From positions 372,001 through 436,000 of the forward strand of contig CBDHHF010000035.1 in assembly GCA_965263205.1 (NCBI GenBank): DNA of 64,000 bases, given 5' to 3'. Source of the stretch: JBCCIM01 sp965263205. Its GTDB lineage: Bacteria; Bacteroidota; Rhodothermia; Rhodothermales; JAHQVL01. Shown here in pieces: positions 18,123 through 27,160 of the stretch. The first letter of the stretch is position 1, and each line of letters starts with the position of its first letter. The position numbers and the translations under genes were made by a program. Below the pieces are notes generated by a model. It did no database searches and was not told the DNA's origin. It saw only the letters and a program-made list of their open reading frames with translations.

Positions 18123-18959
18123 TTAAAAGTCAAAGTTATCAGGGTCTGGTCCTACCCTTGTACCCTGGTCAAGATCTTCAATGGCCTGCATTTCCGCTGC
18201 TGATAACTCAAAATCGAAAATGTCAGCATTTGATGCAATACGGTGCTTTTTCACCGATTTAGGGATGGTAACGATGTCTTTCTGGTACATCCAGCGGAGG
18301 GTTACCTGCACGGCGTCTTTGCCGTGATTATTGCCAATAGCAACCAGTTCAGGGATATCGAGCACACGGCCTTTCATGATGGGACTCCAGGCTTCCAATT
18401 GTACCCCATTATTTTTACAAAAAGCCTGAAGTTCAGGTTGTTGCAAGCGTGGATGAAATTCAACCTGGTTAACCATCGGGACAATCGTGCCGGCATCGAG
18501 TACGTCCTGTAAGTGGTGCACAAGAAAATTACTCACGCCAATCGCCCGCACCCGTCCTTCGTTGTACATCGTTTCCAGCGCGCGCCAGGTATCAACATAC
18601 TTGCCTTTAACCGGCCAGTGCACCAGGTACAGGTCGACATACTCCATACCCAGTTCGTCCAGGCTCTTTTCATAGGCACGCAGCGTCTCATCGTAGCCCT
18701 GGTCTGAATTCCATACTTTGGTGGTGACAAAAATATCATCCCGCGCAATCCCGGAAGCCTTAATCGCCTCTCCTACGCCGGCTTCGTTCGCATATACCTT
18801 TGCCGTATCGATGCTCTTATAACCTTCCTCAATTGCCCACTGGACGGCGTCCGTCACTTCCGCCCCTTCTTCCATTTTGAACACGCCGAGGCCAAATTTA
18901 GGAATCTCAACGCCATTATTGAGGCTGATTGTAGTGGCAAGTCCTTCGCTGGTTGTCAT
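18123..18959 (-). CDS. aldo/keto reductase
   Basis: A 278-residue NADPH-dependent oxidoreductase of the AKR family (2,5-diketo-gluconate reductase or prostaglandin-F synthase-like group). The catalytic tetrad is complete: Asp51 and Tyr56 in SIDTAKVY, Lys81 in VTTKVW and His114 in YLVHWP. The cofactor loop IPKSVKKHRI is near the C-terminus. It reduces small aldehydes or ketones in the cytoplasm; the physiological substrate is not evident. It is last in the minus-strand gene series and its end abuts the tandem repeat array. Confidence 0.93.
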   Translation of the reverse strand: MTTSEGLATTISLNNGVEIPKFGLGVFKMEEGAEVTDAVQWAIEEGYKSIDTAKVYANEAGVGEAIKASGIARDDIFVTTKVWNSDQGYDETLRAYEKSLDELGMEYVDLYLVHWPVKGKYVDTWRALETMYNEGRVRAIGVSNFLVHHLQDVLDAGTIVPMVNQVEFHPRLQQPELQAFCKNNGVQLEAWSPIMKGRVLDIPELVAIGNNHGKDAVQVTLRWMYQKDIVTIPKSVKKHRIASNADIFDFELSAAEMQAIEDLDQGTRVGPDPDNFDF

Positions 18960-19028
18960 CTCTGATTACAGTTAAATGGTGGGTGCCATCAGGCAGATTT
19001 AATAACGTAGCAAACGACGATGCTAGCG

Positions 19029-20252
19029 TTAGTTGCTCACAATACGCGCAAAGCGTCGTTTACCTACTTTGATCACAAACGGTGCGCGATCCTGCACGTC
19101 AATTTCAGTGGCGGGATCACTTACCTTTTCACCGTCAATGGAAACCGCATTTTGCTGGATCAGCCGGCGCGCTTCACCATTTGATTTCGCAAGATTGGCT
19201 TCAGCCAACAGTTTGAAAAGTGGAATACTTGAACCATCATCCAGCGAGGGCGAGAATTCCTCAATATCTTCCGGGACACCACGGTTGATCACGGTGTTCT
19301 CAAAGTGTGCACGTGCCTGATCTGCAGTCTCTTTGTTGTAGTACATTTCAACAATTTTGTAGGCAAGATCGTGCTTGGCATTACGCGGGTCTTTTTCGGC
19401 GTATTCCTTGATGGCTGATAGTTCACTTGTGGGCACATTGGTGGCCAACTCGTAGTAGCGGTAGATCAACGCGTCAGAGATGGAAAGCGTCTTGCCATAC
19501 ATCTGTGCCGGTTCTTCCGAAATCCCGATGTAGTTATCAAGCGACTTCGACATTTTCTCCACGCCATCCGTCCCCTCAAGGATCGGCAACGTGATACAAA
19601 CCTGGGGTTCGAGATCGGCGGCTTCCTGAATGGAGCGGCCAACGAGCAGGTTAAATTTCTGGTCGGTACCACCAAGCTCAATATCCGACTCGATGGCAAC
19701 AGAGTCTTGCGCCTGTGCCAGCGGGTAGAGGAATTCGTGTACGCCGATGGCTTCGCCGTTTTTGTAGCGGCGCTCAAAATCGTCGCGCTCCAGCATACGG
19801 GCTACCGTGTACTTGCCGGCCAGCTGGATGACATCACGGAAGCTCATCTCACCCAACCACTCTGAGTTATAAACAATCCGTGTCCGCTCGGGATCAAGGA
19901 TTTTGGTCGCCTGCTCAAAGTACGACTGCCCGTTCGCCCGCGTATCTTCCAGCGTAAGTGGCGGACGCGTTTTGGAGCGGCCACTTGGATCGCCAATCAT
20001 ACCCGTAAAATCCCCCACTATCAATACAGCCTGGTGGCCGAGGTCCTGGAACTGGCGTAGCTTACGGAGCACTACGGAGTGGCCGAGGTGCAAATCTGGC
20101 CGGCTCGGGTCACACCCCAGCTTTACAATTAACGGCTTGCCCGTTTTGTAGGACTTCTTGAGCTTCTCAACCAGCGCAGCCTCTGGCAAAATTTCTTCAA
20201 CGCCGCGCTTGATGTGCGCCATTTGCTCTTCAACGGGTAAGAAAGCTGACAT
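19029..20252 (-). CDS. tyrS: tyrosyl-tRNA synthetase
   Basis: A 407-residue class I aminoacyl-tRNA synthetase that charges tRNA-Tyr. The HIGH-type signature HLGH lies at residues 55-58 and KMSKS begins near residue 233. A C-terminal S4-like RNA-binding domain (NGEARRLIQQNAVSIDGEKV) is present. It belongs to the TyrRS form with the HLGH signature found in many Gram-negative groups. It lies in a minus-strand series after smpB with a 52-base gap. No T-box is expected or seen. Confidence 0.97.
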   Translation of the reverse strand: MSAFLPVEEQMAHIKRGVEEILPEAALVEKLKKSYKTGKPLIVKLGCDPSRPDLHLGHSVVLRKLRQFQDLGHQAVLIVGDFTGMIGDPSGRSKTRPPLTLEDTRANGQSYFEQATKILDPERTRIVYNSEWLGEMSFRDVIQLAGKYTVARMLERDDFERRYKNGEAIGVHEFLYPLAQAQDSVAIESDIELGGTDQKFNLLVGRSIQEAADLEPQVCITLPILEGTDGVEKMSKSLDNYIGISEEPAQMYGKTLSISDALIYRYYELATNVPTSELSAIKEYAEKDPRNAKHDLAYKIVEMYYNKETADQARAHFENTVINRGVPEDIEEFSPSLDDGSSIPLFKLLAEANLAKSNGEARRLIQQNAVSIDGEKVSDPATEIDVQDRAPFVIKVGKRRFARIVSN

Positions 20253-20304
20253 GTAACTACTAAATGTTTGAGGGTTGAACTTCCAGGGAAGGCTGTCGAT
20301 CAGG

Positions 20305-20766
20305 TTATCGAATGCCTTCTTTCATGACGCGATCAAGTTTCCGCTTGGATTCCCGGTTAGCGATATCTGAACGCTTGTCATATAATTTCTTGCCTTTTGC
20401 AAGGCCAATTTCCAGCTTGACACGGCCCGACTTGAAATACATTTTCAGCGGGACGATGGTATATCCTTTTTGGTGGGACGCGGCATCCCATTTCTTCAAT
20501 TCTCTGCGATGGAGCAACAATTTACGGGGGCGTAACGGATCGTGATTAAAGTGTCCGCCGTGCTTGAAGGGTGCAATGTGGCATTGCATCAGGATGAGTT
20601 CGCCCTTGGTAAAGCTACAAAAAGCTTCTTGCAGATTTGCTTTTCCCTCGCGTAACGACTTGACCTCGGTCCCCAATAAGGCAATACCCACTTCAAGGGT
20701 ATCACTGATGTGATACTCGTGCCGTGCTTTGCGATTGGATGTTATGATTTTGATGCCGTCGCTCAT
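20305..20766 (-). CDS. smpB: SsrA-binding protein
   Basis: A 153-residue protein that binds tmRNA and delivers it to stalled ribosomes for trans-translation. The beta-barrel core shows ARHEYHISDTLEVGIALLGTEVKSLR, LMQCHIAP, and the basic C-terminal tail (KGKKLYDKRSDIANRESKRKL) that enters the mRNA channel. Length is normal. The tmRNA gene is not in the window. It is 35 bases downstream of the MqnA-like gene. Confidence 0.97.
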   Translation of the reverse strand: MSDGIKIITSNRKARHEYHISDTLEVGIALLGTEVKSLREGKANLQEAFCSFTKGELILMQCHIAPFKHGGHFNHDPLRPRKLLLHRRELKKWDAASHQKGYTIVPLKMYFKSGRVKLEIGLAKGKKLYDKRSDIANRESKRKLDRVMKEGIR

Positions 20767-20801
20767 TGGATCGGGCTAAAAATGGGCAAAACCCGTAACA
20801 G

Positions 20802-21617
20802 TTAGAGAATCGGGCCTTTTTCCGTATCGGCTTCTCCTTCCGGAACCTCGAAGAAGGGAAGCGGCGCCATGTCTTCTACCGCATCGTTGTAATACAAATA
20901 ATCCTGAAACGAGGTGATACTGGCCGTCGCAAGGTCATCCAGCCTGTACCGCAAGCCTTCCAAATAGAATTTGTGGAAAACTTCAGGTAAATCCATTTCA
21001 GCAAGCCAGGCTTCGCCTTCGCGTTCGGTGTAGCGTGCGATCTCGCGTATGAGATTTACGGCTTTGCCACTCGCCTCGCCATCTCGCATCGCAAAAAGGC
21101 CCCAAACCATGGGATAGTGCGTGAGTTCGTACCAGTCCTGGCCAAGGTCGATGCTGGTACCAGCAAACGCTACTTCTTCCAGCGGCGTCTGGAGCAAGGT
21201 AGCCCCCAGGTCCTGCTTTTGTGCGGCAACAAACAAGTCGCCAGCAAACGGCTTGAACGAAGGCGACATGTTATAATGCTCCTTCAGGACAACTTTGGTA
21301 ACAAGGGCTTCTTGCGCGAGATTGGGATCTATCCAGATTTCCTGGGCGGGTTCACCTATCCCTTTATGCAGGTTCAGCTTCAGGAACGGATAATTCCAGG
21401 AAGAAATGGCAACAGCCGGCAGCACATCGAATAGCTCGTGTTCGATAAACACGGACAAGGTGGGAAGCAACGCGATGTCCACAGATCCCCCAACGAGCAA
21501 ATCCCGGAGCGTACGCCGGGATGCACGCTGGACAGTCAGGTTGTGCTGACTGGCCAGTTCTTCTGCTGCTTTTGCAAAGAAATCAAGGGCTGGTTCATCC
21601 CAAACAGCAACACGCAT
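20802..21617 (-). CDS. MqnA/MqnD-like periplasmic-binding-fold protein
   Basis: A 271-residue protein resembling the MqnA/MqnD family (VitK2_biosynth), enzymes of the futalosine menaquinone route that use a type 2 periplasmic-binding fold. Support comes from the start of the fold (MRVAVWDEPALDFF), the VDIALLPTLSVF segment that matches the conserved substrate-binding VD-ALLP motif, a hinge region, and the length. There is no signal peptide, so it is cytoplasmic. Chorismate dehydratase activity is inferred from the family only; other mqn genes are absent here. It sits inside a translation-gene series between rplS and smpB, a place where a metabolic gene is unexpected. Confidence 0.65.
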   Translation of the reverse strand: MRVAVWDEPALDFFAKAAEELASQHNLTVQRASRRTLRDLLVGGSVDIALLPTLSVFIEHELFDVLPAVAISSWNYPFLKLNLHKGIGEPAQEIWIDPNLAQEALVTKVVLKEHYNMSPSFKPFAGDLFVAAQKQDLGATLLQTPLEEVAFAGTSIDLGQDWYELTHYPMVWGLFAMRDGEASGKAVNLIREIARYTEREGEAWLAEMDLPEVFHKFYLEGLRYRLDDLATASITSFQDYLYYNDAVEDMAPLPFFEVPEGEADTEKGPIL

Positions 21618-21648
21618 GATTCTGGTATGGGATTACTCCCGCAGGAAA

Positions 21649-22005
21649 CTACCGGCGGGCCATGTTTTCTTTGATACGGGCGGCTTTACCACGGAGGTTG
21701 CGGAGATAATAGAGCTTGGCGCGGCGAACAATACCGCGGCGCACGCGCTCGATCTTAGCCAACTTCGGTGAGTGCAGAGGGAAAACACGTTCTACGCCGA
21801 TACCGTTGGAAATTTTACGAACGGTAAACGTCTTGCGTGATCCTTCTCCCTGAATAGCAATCACAACACCCTGGAACTGCTGGATACGTTCCTTTTCCCC
21901 TTCGATTACGCGAACGTGTACATTTACTGTATCGCCAGGATCGAATTCAGGGACATCGTCACGCAGCTGCGTTGCTTCAATGATTCCCATAATGTCGTTT
22001 GCCAT
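21649..22005 (-). CDS. rplS: 50S ribosomal protein L19
   Basis: A 118-residue ribosomal protein at the 30S-50S interface. The start at 22005 (MANDIMGIIEATQL) is chosen over the longer frame because AGAGGTAGCC precedes it at a good distance and the length then fits the family. The conserved core FRVIEGEKERIQ-F-G, GVERVFPLHSPK, RRGIVRRAKLYYLR is intact. It is the last member of the conserved ffh-rpsP-rimM-trmD-rplS order. Confidence 0.97.
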   Translation of the reverse strand: MANDIMGIIEATQLRDDVPEFDPGDTVNVHVRVIEGEKERIQQFQGVVIAIQGEGSRKTFTVRKISNGIGVERVFPLHSPKLAKIERVRRGIVRRAKLYYLRNLRGKAARIKENMARR

Positions 22006-22097
22006 GGCTACCTCTTTATAAAATAGTTTTAAGTTTCTAGGTGATCGAAACGGTGTCTGCGACATTGCCACATTACCGTAACCAAAATCAAATGATG

Positions 22098-22799
22098 TCA
22101 AGCTTTTTTATCGTCCAGCATATCAGGCCGACGGCTTCGCGTTTTCTCTTCGCGTTGCTGCTCGCGCCAGGCGCTGATGGCGGTGTGATCTCCCGACAAT
22201 AAAACGCGTGGCACCTCCATTTCCCTGAATGAAGCAGGCCGCGTATAAACGGGGGCACCCAACAGATTGTCCTGAAATGAATCAGAAAGCGCCGAGGCAG
22301 CATCTCCGAGTACACCTGGTACCAGCCGAACCAGCGCATCTACCAGCACAAGCGCCGGGAGTTCCCCACCACTGAGCACGTAGTCACCTACCGATATTTC
22401 TCGCGTAACGAGGGCGTCACGAACGCGCTGATCAATGCCTTTATAGTGGCCGGCAAGCAGTACAACATGCTTTTTCAGCGATAAGGCGTTGGCTATGGGT
22501 TGCGTGAACGTTTCCCCGTCTGGTGTCAGGAATATCACTTCATCTACAGGATGACCGCGCTGTTCTGCGCCTTCAATGATTTCTTCGAGGCAAGCAAAAA
22601 TTGGCTCGGGTTTCATCACCATGCCGGCGCCACCACCGTACGGGTAATCGTCAATTTGACGGTGCTTGCCCGTTGCGTAAGCGCGGATATCGTGGACGTT
22701 AATTTCCACAAGGCCAGCCTTTTGCGCACGCAAAATAATGCTGTGCGAAAGGGGCCCCTCTACGATACCTGGCAACGCCGTTACAACATCAATGCGCAC
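22098..22799 (-). CDS. trmD: tRNA (guanine-N1-)-methyltransferase
   Basis: A 233-residue SPOUT-class methyltransferase that makes m1G37 in tRNAs and protects the reading frame. The trefoil-knot motifs are visible: LLAGHYKGIDQRV, the SVGDYVLSGGELPAL segment, and LVRLVPGVLGD. The N-terminal MRIDVVTALPGI is typical. It follows rimM by 12 bases. Confidence 0.97.
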   Translation of the reverse strand: MRIDVVTALPGIVEGPLSHSIILRAQKAGLVEINVHDIRAYATGKHRQIDDYPYGGGAGMVMKPEPIFACLEEIIEGAEQRGHPVDEVIFLTPDGETFTQPIANALSLKKHVVLLAGHYKGIDQRVRDALVTREISVGDYVLSGGELPALVLVDALVRLVPGVLGDAASALSDSFQDNLLGAPVYTRPASFREMEVPRVLLSGDHTAISAWREQQREEKTRSRRPDMLDDKKA

Positions 22800-22811
22800 G
22801 GTTCTACCTGT

Positions 22812-23354
22812 TTATACATCAAGCAACCCTTCAATGGGCCGAATGACGATACGTTGGGCTTCAACATCAATTGTTTCAATGAACGCTGGCACAGCAGGAA
22901 TCATGACATCCTTCTGCCCAGGCCGCTGTACGACGTACAGATGGTAAGCCGGCATCTCAAGTACTTCTTTGAGCGTGCCAACAGCCTCTCCTTCTTCCGT
23001 CTCTACATGACTACCAATGAGATCATGCAGATAAAACTCACCGTCCTCAAGAGGAGGAAGCTCTTCTTTCGTAGCAAATACAAATTGATGCCGCAAGGCA
23101 TCAGCAGCGTCGCGCCCCTTTACGCCGGCAAAAGACATAAGGATAACGAGGCCTTTTTTTGTTTGCTGAAAACGGGCCTGCGTCACCTCGTAAGGCAACG
23201 TGGCTGTTTCATCTTTACCAATGAACACTTCATTCAGGTCAAGCAAACGCTCGGGGTCATCTGACTCCGGTAACACCTTCACTTCACCTACAACGCCGTG
23301 GCTGCGAATTACGCGGCCAATCATTAACAATACCCGTTCATCTGCTGCAGCCAT
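22812..23354 (-). CDS. rimM: 16S rRNA processing protein RimM
   Basis: A 180-residue assembly factor for the head of the 30S subunit. It has an N-terminal RimM barrel (IGRVIRSHGVVGEVKV) and a C-terminal PRC-barrel (GEFYLHDLIGSHVETEEGEAVG; ending IVIRPIEGLLDV). It binds S19 in known species. It lies between rpsP and trmD in the classical order, with 38 and 12 bases to its neighbours. Confidence 0.95.
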   Translation of the reverse strand: MAAADERVLLMIGRVIRSHGVVGEVKVLPESDDPERLLDLNEVFIGKDETATLPYEVTQARFQQTKKGLVILMSFAGVKGRDAADALRHQFVFATKEELPPLEDGEFYLHDLIGSHVETEEGEAVGTLKEVLEMPAYHLYVVQRPGQKDVMIPAVPAFIETIDVEAQRIVIRPIEGLLDV

Positions 23355-23392
23355 TGTGCTTACCTACAAATGGATTGGGTTGTCAACAGTGT

Positions 23393-24178
23393 TTACGCGT
23401 CGTCTTTCTTTTCTTCAGTAGCTTCTTCGGCAGCAGGTGCTTCTTCAGCAGCAGGTGCTTCTTCAGCAGCAGCCTCTGGTGCGGCTTCTTCTGCGGCGGC
23501 TTCTGGTGCAGCTTCTTCTGCCGGCGCTTCTTCAGCGGCAGCTTCTGCCGGCGCTTCTTCAGCGGCAGCTTCCGGTGCAGCCTCTTCAGCAGCAGCTGAA
23601 TCTTCAGCGTCTTTAGCAGCCTGTGCTTTGTTCGCTTCCGCTTGCTCTTCCTGCACTACTTCAGCAGCAGCTTCCTGCTCTTTTTCGCGCTCTTCAGCTG
23701 CTTTAGCTTTCGCTGCTTCAGCATCTGCTTTGGCCTTGGCTTCCGCTTCTGCTTTGGCCTTGGCTTCTTCTGCTTCAGCTTTTACAGCTGCTGCAGCTTC
23801 AGCTTCCAATACAGCGCGCTGGCGATCGGCTGCCGTGCTTTTCTTCGGCTTGCGATCTGCTCTGTTTTCCAGAAAAGAAGCTACTTCCGACTGAATTTCT
23901 TCTTCGCTCTTGCCTTTACGATGCAGGTGCAAGGCCAACATGAGGCCGCGATCTTTCAAAAGGCTCCGCACCGTGTCAGACGGCTGGGCGCCCTGCTGCA
24001 ACCAGTAGAGTACGCGATCTTCCTGAAGGACGATGCGTGCTGGTTCTTCAACTGCATAATAACGGCCCAGGTCTTCAATGTACCGGCCGTCGCGAGGGCT
24101 GCGCGTGTCTGCTGCTACTACAGCGTATACTGGACGTTTTTTGCGCCCCATTCGGCGTAATCTGAGTTTAACTGCCAC
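23393..24178 (-). CDS. rpsP: 30S ribosomal protein S16 with a long Ala/Glu tail
   Basis: The first 85 or so residues are a normal S16 (MAVKLRLRRMGRKKRPVYAVV, YIEDLGRYY, VLYWLQQGAQPSDTV). Residues about 120-261 form a Lys/Ala/Glu-rich helix-prone segment (AKAEAEAKAKAD) and then a repetitive acidic stretch built on EEAPAE and EAAAEEA, ending KKDDA. S16 proteins are usually 80-100 residues, although C-terminal extensions are known in Bacteroidota. The tail should lie outside the 30S body. The gene is second in the ffh series. Confidence 0.96.
   Translation of the reverse strand: MAVKLRLRRMGRKKRPVYAVVAADTRSPRDGRYIEDLGRYYAVEEPARIVLQEDRVLYWLQQGAQPSDTVRSLLKDRGLMLALHLHRKGKSEEEIQSEVASFLENRADRKPKKSTAADRQRAVLEAEAAAAVKAEAEEAKAKAEAEAKAKADAEAAKAKAAEEREKEQEAAAEVVQEEQAEANKAQAAKDAEDSAAAEEAAPEAAAEEAPAEAAAEEAPAEEAAPEAAAEEAAPEAAAEEAPAAEEAPAAEEATEEKKDDA
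23405..23600 (-). repeat. degenerate coding repeat in the S16 tail
   Basis: On the plus strand the DNA repeats GCTTCTTC followed by A/T-GCAGC or GCGGC with a period of mostly 15 to 36 bases. It encodes the EEAPAE / EAAAEEA units. Such a tract is prone to length change by slippage. Confidence 0.7.
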
Positions 24179-24232
24179 TTTTTACCTAAGTGTGTTGGTC
24201 TAATTGTTATTGCTACGTTTCTGCTTACTCCC

Positions 24233-25585
24233 CTACATTCTTCCACCCATGAGGCTGGACATATCAACCGATCGTCCTTTCCCCATCAGCTTCGACATCG
24301 TCTTCATCATCTTCTTCATTTCGCGAAACTGCTTGATCAGCTGATTTACATCGCGAACTTCCACCCCACTACCTTTGGCAATGCGACGACGTCGACTGCC
24401 ATTTAACAACTCAGGACGCTTTCGTTCCTCAGGTGTCATAGAACTAATCATTGCTTCAATATGCTTGAACGCATCATCGTCGATATCAAGATCGCGAATC
24501 TGCTTTCCAACGCCTGGAATCATGCCCAAAAGATCTTTGAGCGATCCCATGCTTTTGATCCGCTGCAACTGCTCGTAGAAGTCTTCGAGATCAAAATCCT
24601 CTGAGCGGATTTTGCGCTGCAGTTTCTCCGCCTGCTTCTGGTCGAATTGCTCCTGTGCTTTCTCAACAAATGAAACCACATCCCCCATTCCCAAAATCCG
24701 CTGCGCCATACGCGTCGGATAAAACGGGGTCAGGGCGTCGAGCTTCTCACCAGTTGAAGCAAATTTGATAGGCTTGTTAACTACCGAGCGGATCGATAAC
24801 GCAGCGCCGCCGCGCGTGTCACCGTCCAGCTTGGTCAGGATTACCCCGTCGTAGTCAAGCCGCTTGTTAAATTCGAGTGCCGTATTCACTGCATCCTGGC
24901 CTGTCATGCTGTCCACGACAAACAGGATTTCTGTTGGATCAACGGCTTTCTTTATGTTCTCCACCTCGGCCATCATCGTATCATCGATGTGCATGCGGCC
25001 GGCGGTGTCAATAATCAATACGTTTCTGGCGTTTTTCCGGGCTTCAGCCACGGCTTCGCGCGCCACGCGGACGGCGTCTTGCACCACGGTCCCATCTTCA
25101 ACGACTGCGTGCACAGGCACATCGATGGAGCTGGCGAGGGTTTTCAACTGATCCACAGCTGCCGGCCGATAGACGTCGGCTGCTGCCAGCATCGGCGCAA
25201 GGCCTTTCCCCTTGAAGAACAACGCCAGCTTACCGCAAAACGTCGTTTTACCCGATCCCTGAAGACCGGCTACCAAAATAATAGTTGGCGGCTTGGGCGC
25301 CATCTGGACGTCGACCTGTTCCTCACCGAGAAAGTGAACCAGTTCGTCGTATACAATTTTCACAAGTTGCTGCCCGGGCGAAACCGAGGTGAGCACTTCG
25401 CTCCCCAACACCTTGTTCTTCACATTATCGGTGAACTCCTTCGCCACCTGGTAGTTGACATCTGCGTCCAGCAATGCACGACGAATCTCACGCATCGTCT
25501 CGGCGATGTTGAGTTCGTTAATGCGCGCCTGTCCACTAATGGACTTTAGTGCGCCTTCAAGCTTGTCTGTCAGATTCTCAAACAT
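24233..25585 (-). CDS. ffh: signal recognition particle protein Ffh
   Basis: A 450-residue SRP GTPase that targets membrane proteins to the translocon. The start at 25585 (MFENLTDKLEGALKSI) is preferred over an upstream in-frame Met because it gives the family N-terminus. The G domain has GLQGSGKTTFCGKL, DTAGR and TKLDGD. The methionine-rich M domain ends in MMKTMSKLMGKG and SSLMGGRM and binds 4.5S RNA and signal sequences. It is the first gene of the minus-strand series and is divergent from the cyclo-ligase gene. Confidence 0.97.
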   Translation of the reverse strand: MFENLTDKLEGALKSISGQARINELNIAETMREIRRALLDADVNYQVAKEFTDNVKNKVLGSEVLTSVSPGQQLVKIVYDELVHFLGEEQVDVQMAPKPPTIILVAGLQGSGKTTFCGKLALFFKGKGLAPMLAAADVYRPAAVDQLKTLASSIDVPVHAVVEDGTVVQDAVRVAREAVAEARKNARNVLIIDTAGRMHIDDTMMAEVENIKKAVDPTEILFVVDSMTGQDAVNTALEFNKRLDYDGVILTKLDGDTRGGAALSIRSVVNKPIKFASTGEKLDALTPFYPTRMAQRILGMGDVVSFVEKAQEQFDQKQAEKLQRKIRSEDFDLEDFYEQLQRIKSMGSLKDLLGMIPGVGKQIRDLDIDDDAFKHIEAMISSMTPEERKRPELLNGSRRRRIAKGSGVEVRDVNQLIKQFREMKKMMKTMSKLMGKGRSVDMSSLMGGRM

Positions 25586-25787
25586 AAAATCCCGCGGTTC
25601 AACCTTTCGCAAAACAAGGAGTTAACGCCCGGCCTGTATCCAACCAGCAGTTGTATTCCTTCAATTCCTGCTTTTTGGGGCAGAATAGCTAATTTACCCC
25701 GCAAAAAATTGATCATCAAACGCCCAATACCCAACTTCGTTCTTTCCGAAGATGAAGATCTAGCGGTTTTTTTCTAGCATCACGCCC

Positions 25788-26390
25788 GTGCAATCAAAAA
25801 AACAACTACGAAAACGGTTAACAGCCGGCCGCCAGGCGCTGCCTGCAGCAGCTTTTTCCCAGATGAATACCGCCATTATGGACCAGCTTGCCAGGCTGCC
25901 CGAATTGCTGCAAGCAGGCACCATCCATTGCTTTTGGCCTATCAAGGGTAAACGTGAGTTAGACACCACTTCACTGATTAATATGTTGCAGACGCAGGGC
26001 AAAACGATTGTCTTGCCTGTGGTCCTCTCTTTTGAAGACCCACCTCGAATGGAACACCGCTGCTACGATACAGAAACCAACCTGAAAACAAATCGTTGGG
26101 GAATAAAGGAACCTGTACATGGAGCCCTTGTCGACCCGGTGCAATTGGATGCTGTCATCGTCCCTGCACTGGGCGTCGATTTCCGTGGGTATCGCCTCGG
26201 CTACGGCAAAGGCTTTTATGATGCGTTCCTGGCCAGGTGCAATTGCCCTTTTATATGCCCCCTGCCCAGCGATGGCCTTTTAGACGCCATGCCGGCTTTG
26301 CCTCATGATATCCCGGTCGATATCATTGTTACGGAAAAGGAGGTAATGCGCTTGCCTCACCCAAATGCCCAACGTGGTTCATCTGCCTGA
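25788..26390 (+). CDS. 5-formyltetrahydrofolate cyclo-ligase
   Basis: A 200-residue ATP-dependent enzyme that converts 5-formyl-THF to methenyl-THF and recycles this folate form. The family motif GYGKGFYD is present (in YRLGYGKGFYDAFL) together with the N-terminal KKQLRKRLTAGRQAL segment. It uses a GTG start directly after a T-rich stretch. It stands alone between ffh and the PspC genes. Confidence 0.93.
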   Translation: MQSKKQLRKRLTAGRQALPAAAFSQMNTAIMDQLARLPELLQAGTIHCFWPIKGKRELDTTSLINMLQTQGKTIVLPVVLSFEDPPRMEHRCYDTETNLKTNRWGIKEPVHGALVDPVQLDAVIVPALGVDFRGYRLGYGKGFYDAFLARCNCPFICPLPSDGLLDAMPALPHDIPVDIIVTEKEVMRLPHPNAQRGSSA

Positions 26391-26513
26391 ATCCGTGCCC
26401 CGTGGCACCACTCAGGCCCGTTCCCTGCCCTGCGCCTTTGCTGCAATGCGGGACATTTTGTAACATGACGCCACAAAACCCGTACGCTTCTCAAGCTACA
26501 GGAAACAAGCAAC

Positions 26514-27155
26514 ATGAGAACACGCACACGAAAACGAGTTGAGGAAGAGTTGTCATCTTTTGAAGATGATGATCTAAACCTGGACCTTGAATCACTTTCT
26601 GACGAAGAACTGGAAAGCATTCTCTTTGAAGAAGAAGAACCCAAAGAAAGCGGAATCTGGAATCTGCCTACTATGGCCGGCCTTTCCATGATTCTTGTTG
26701 GGATCGTCTACATTCTCCAGGAGATGGGTCTCGGCCTCGGGTTACCAAGTGTTGCTGAAATTGCTGCTGCAATTCCTATTATAGCCGGCATTCTGATCAT
26801 TCTACTCGGATTTGGCGCCTTATCGTGGCGGCCAAAGAAGAAAACAACCCGCAAGGTTAAGGTTGATCTGAAAGCGAAGAAGCCTAAAGTTAAGGTCGAG
26901 AAAAACTTCTACAATCCACCCAAAAGAAAGCTGCGTAAATCGCGCGACAAAAAAGTCAGCGGTGTTGCTTCTGGTATTGCAGAATACTTCAACATCGACC
27001 CGACGCTTGTCCGTATTGCCTTTGTGGTCGGCACCATCGCATCAGGTGGTCCATTCTTCCTTTCTTACATCCTGCTCGGAATGATCATGCCGAAGGAAGA
27101 CGCGACTTCGTCGTCTACCAAAGAAGAACGCATTACGATCATAAGAGATAGCTAG
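26514..27155 (+). CDS. PspC-domain membrane protein with acidic N-terminus
   Basis: A 213-residue membrane protein. Residues about 1-45 are very acidic (EEELSSFEDDDLNLDLES). Two hydrophobic helices follow (MAGLSMILVGIVYIL and IPIIAGILIILLGFGAL), then a strongly basic linker (about 108-150: KKKTTRKVKVDLKAKKPK), and then a PspC domain (KKVSGVASGIAEYFNIDPTLVRIAFV). PspC domains in other bacteria sense envelope stress; the role here is inferred. It is separated from a second PspC gene by 5 bases, so the two form an operon. Confidence 0.85.
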   Translation: MRTRTRKRVEEELSSFEDDDLNLDLESLSDEELESILFEEEEPKESGIWNLPTMAGLSMILVGIVYILQEMGLGLGLPSVAEIAAAIPIIAGILIILLGFGALSWRPKKKTTRKVKVDLKAKKPKVKVEKNFYNPPKRKLRKSRDKKVSGVASGIAEYFNIDPTLVRIAFVVGTIASGGPFFLSYILLGMIMPKEDATSSSTKEERITIIRDS

Positions 27156-27160
27156 GGCAA

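Noticed and set aside
22500..23264. 254-codon plus-strand frame across trmD and rimM
   Set aside because: Both minus-strand genes are certain; the reverse frame shows no domain.
23370..23894. Ala/Ser-rich plus-strand frame
   Set aside because: It is the reverse strand of the repetitive S16 tail; its composition follows from that repeat.
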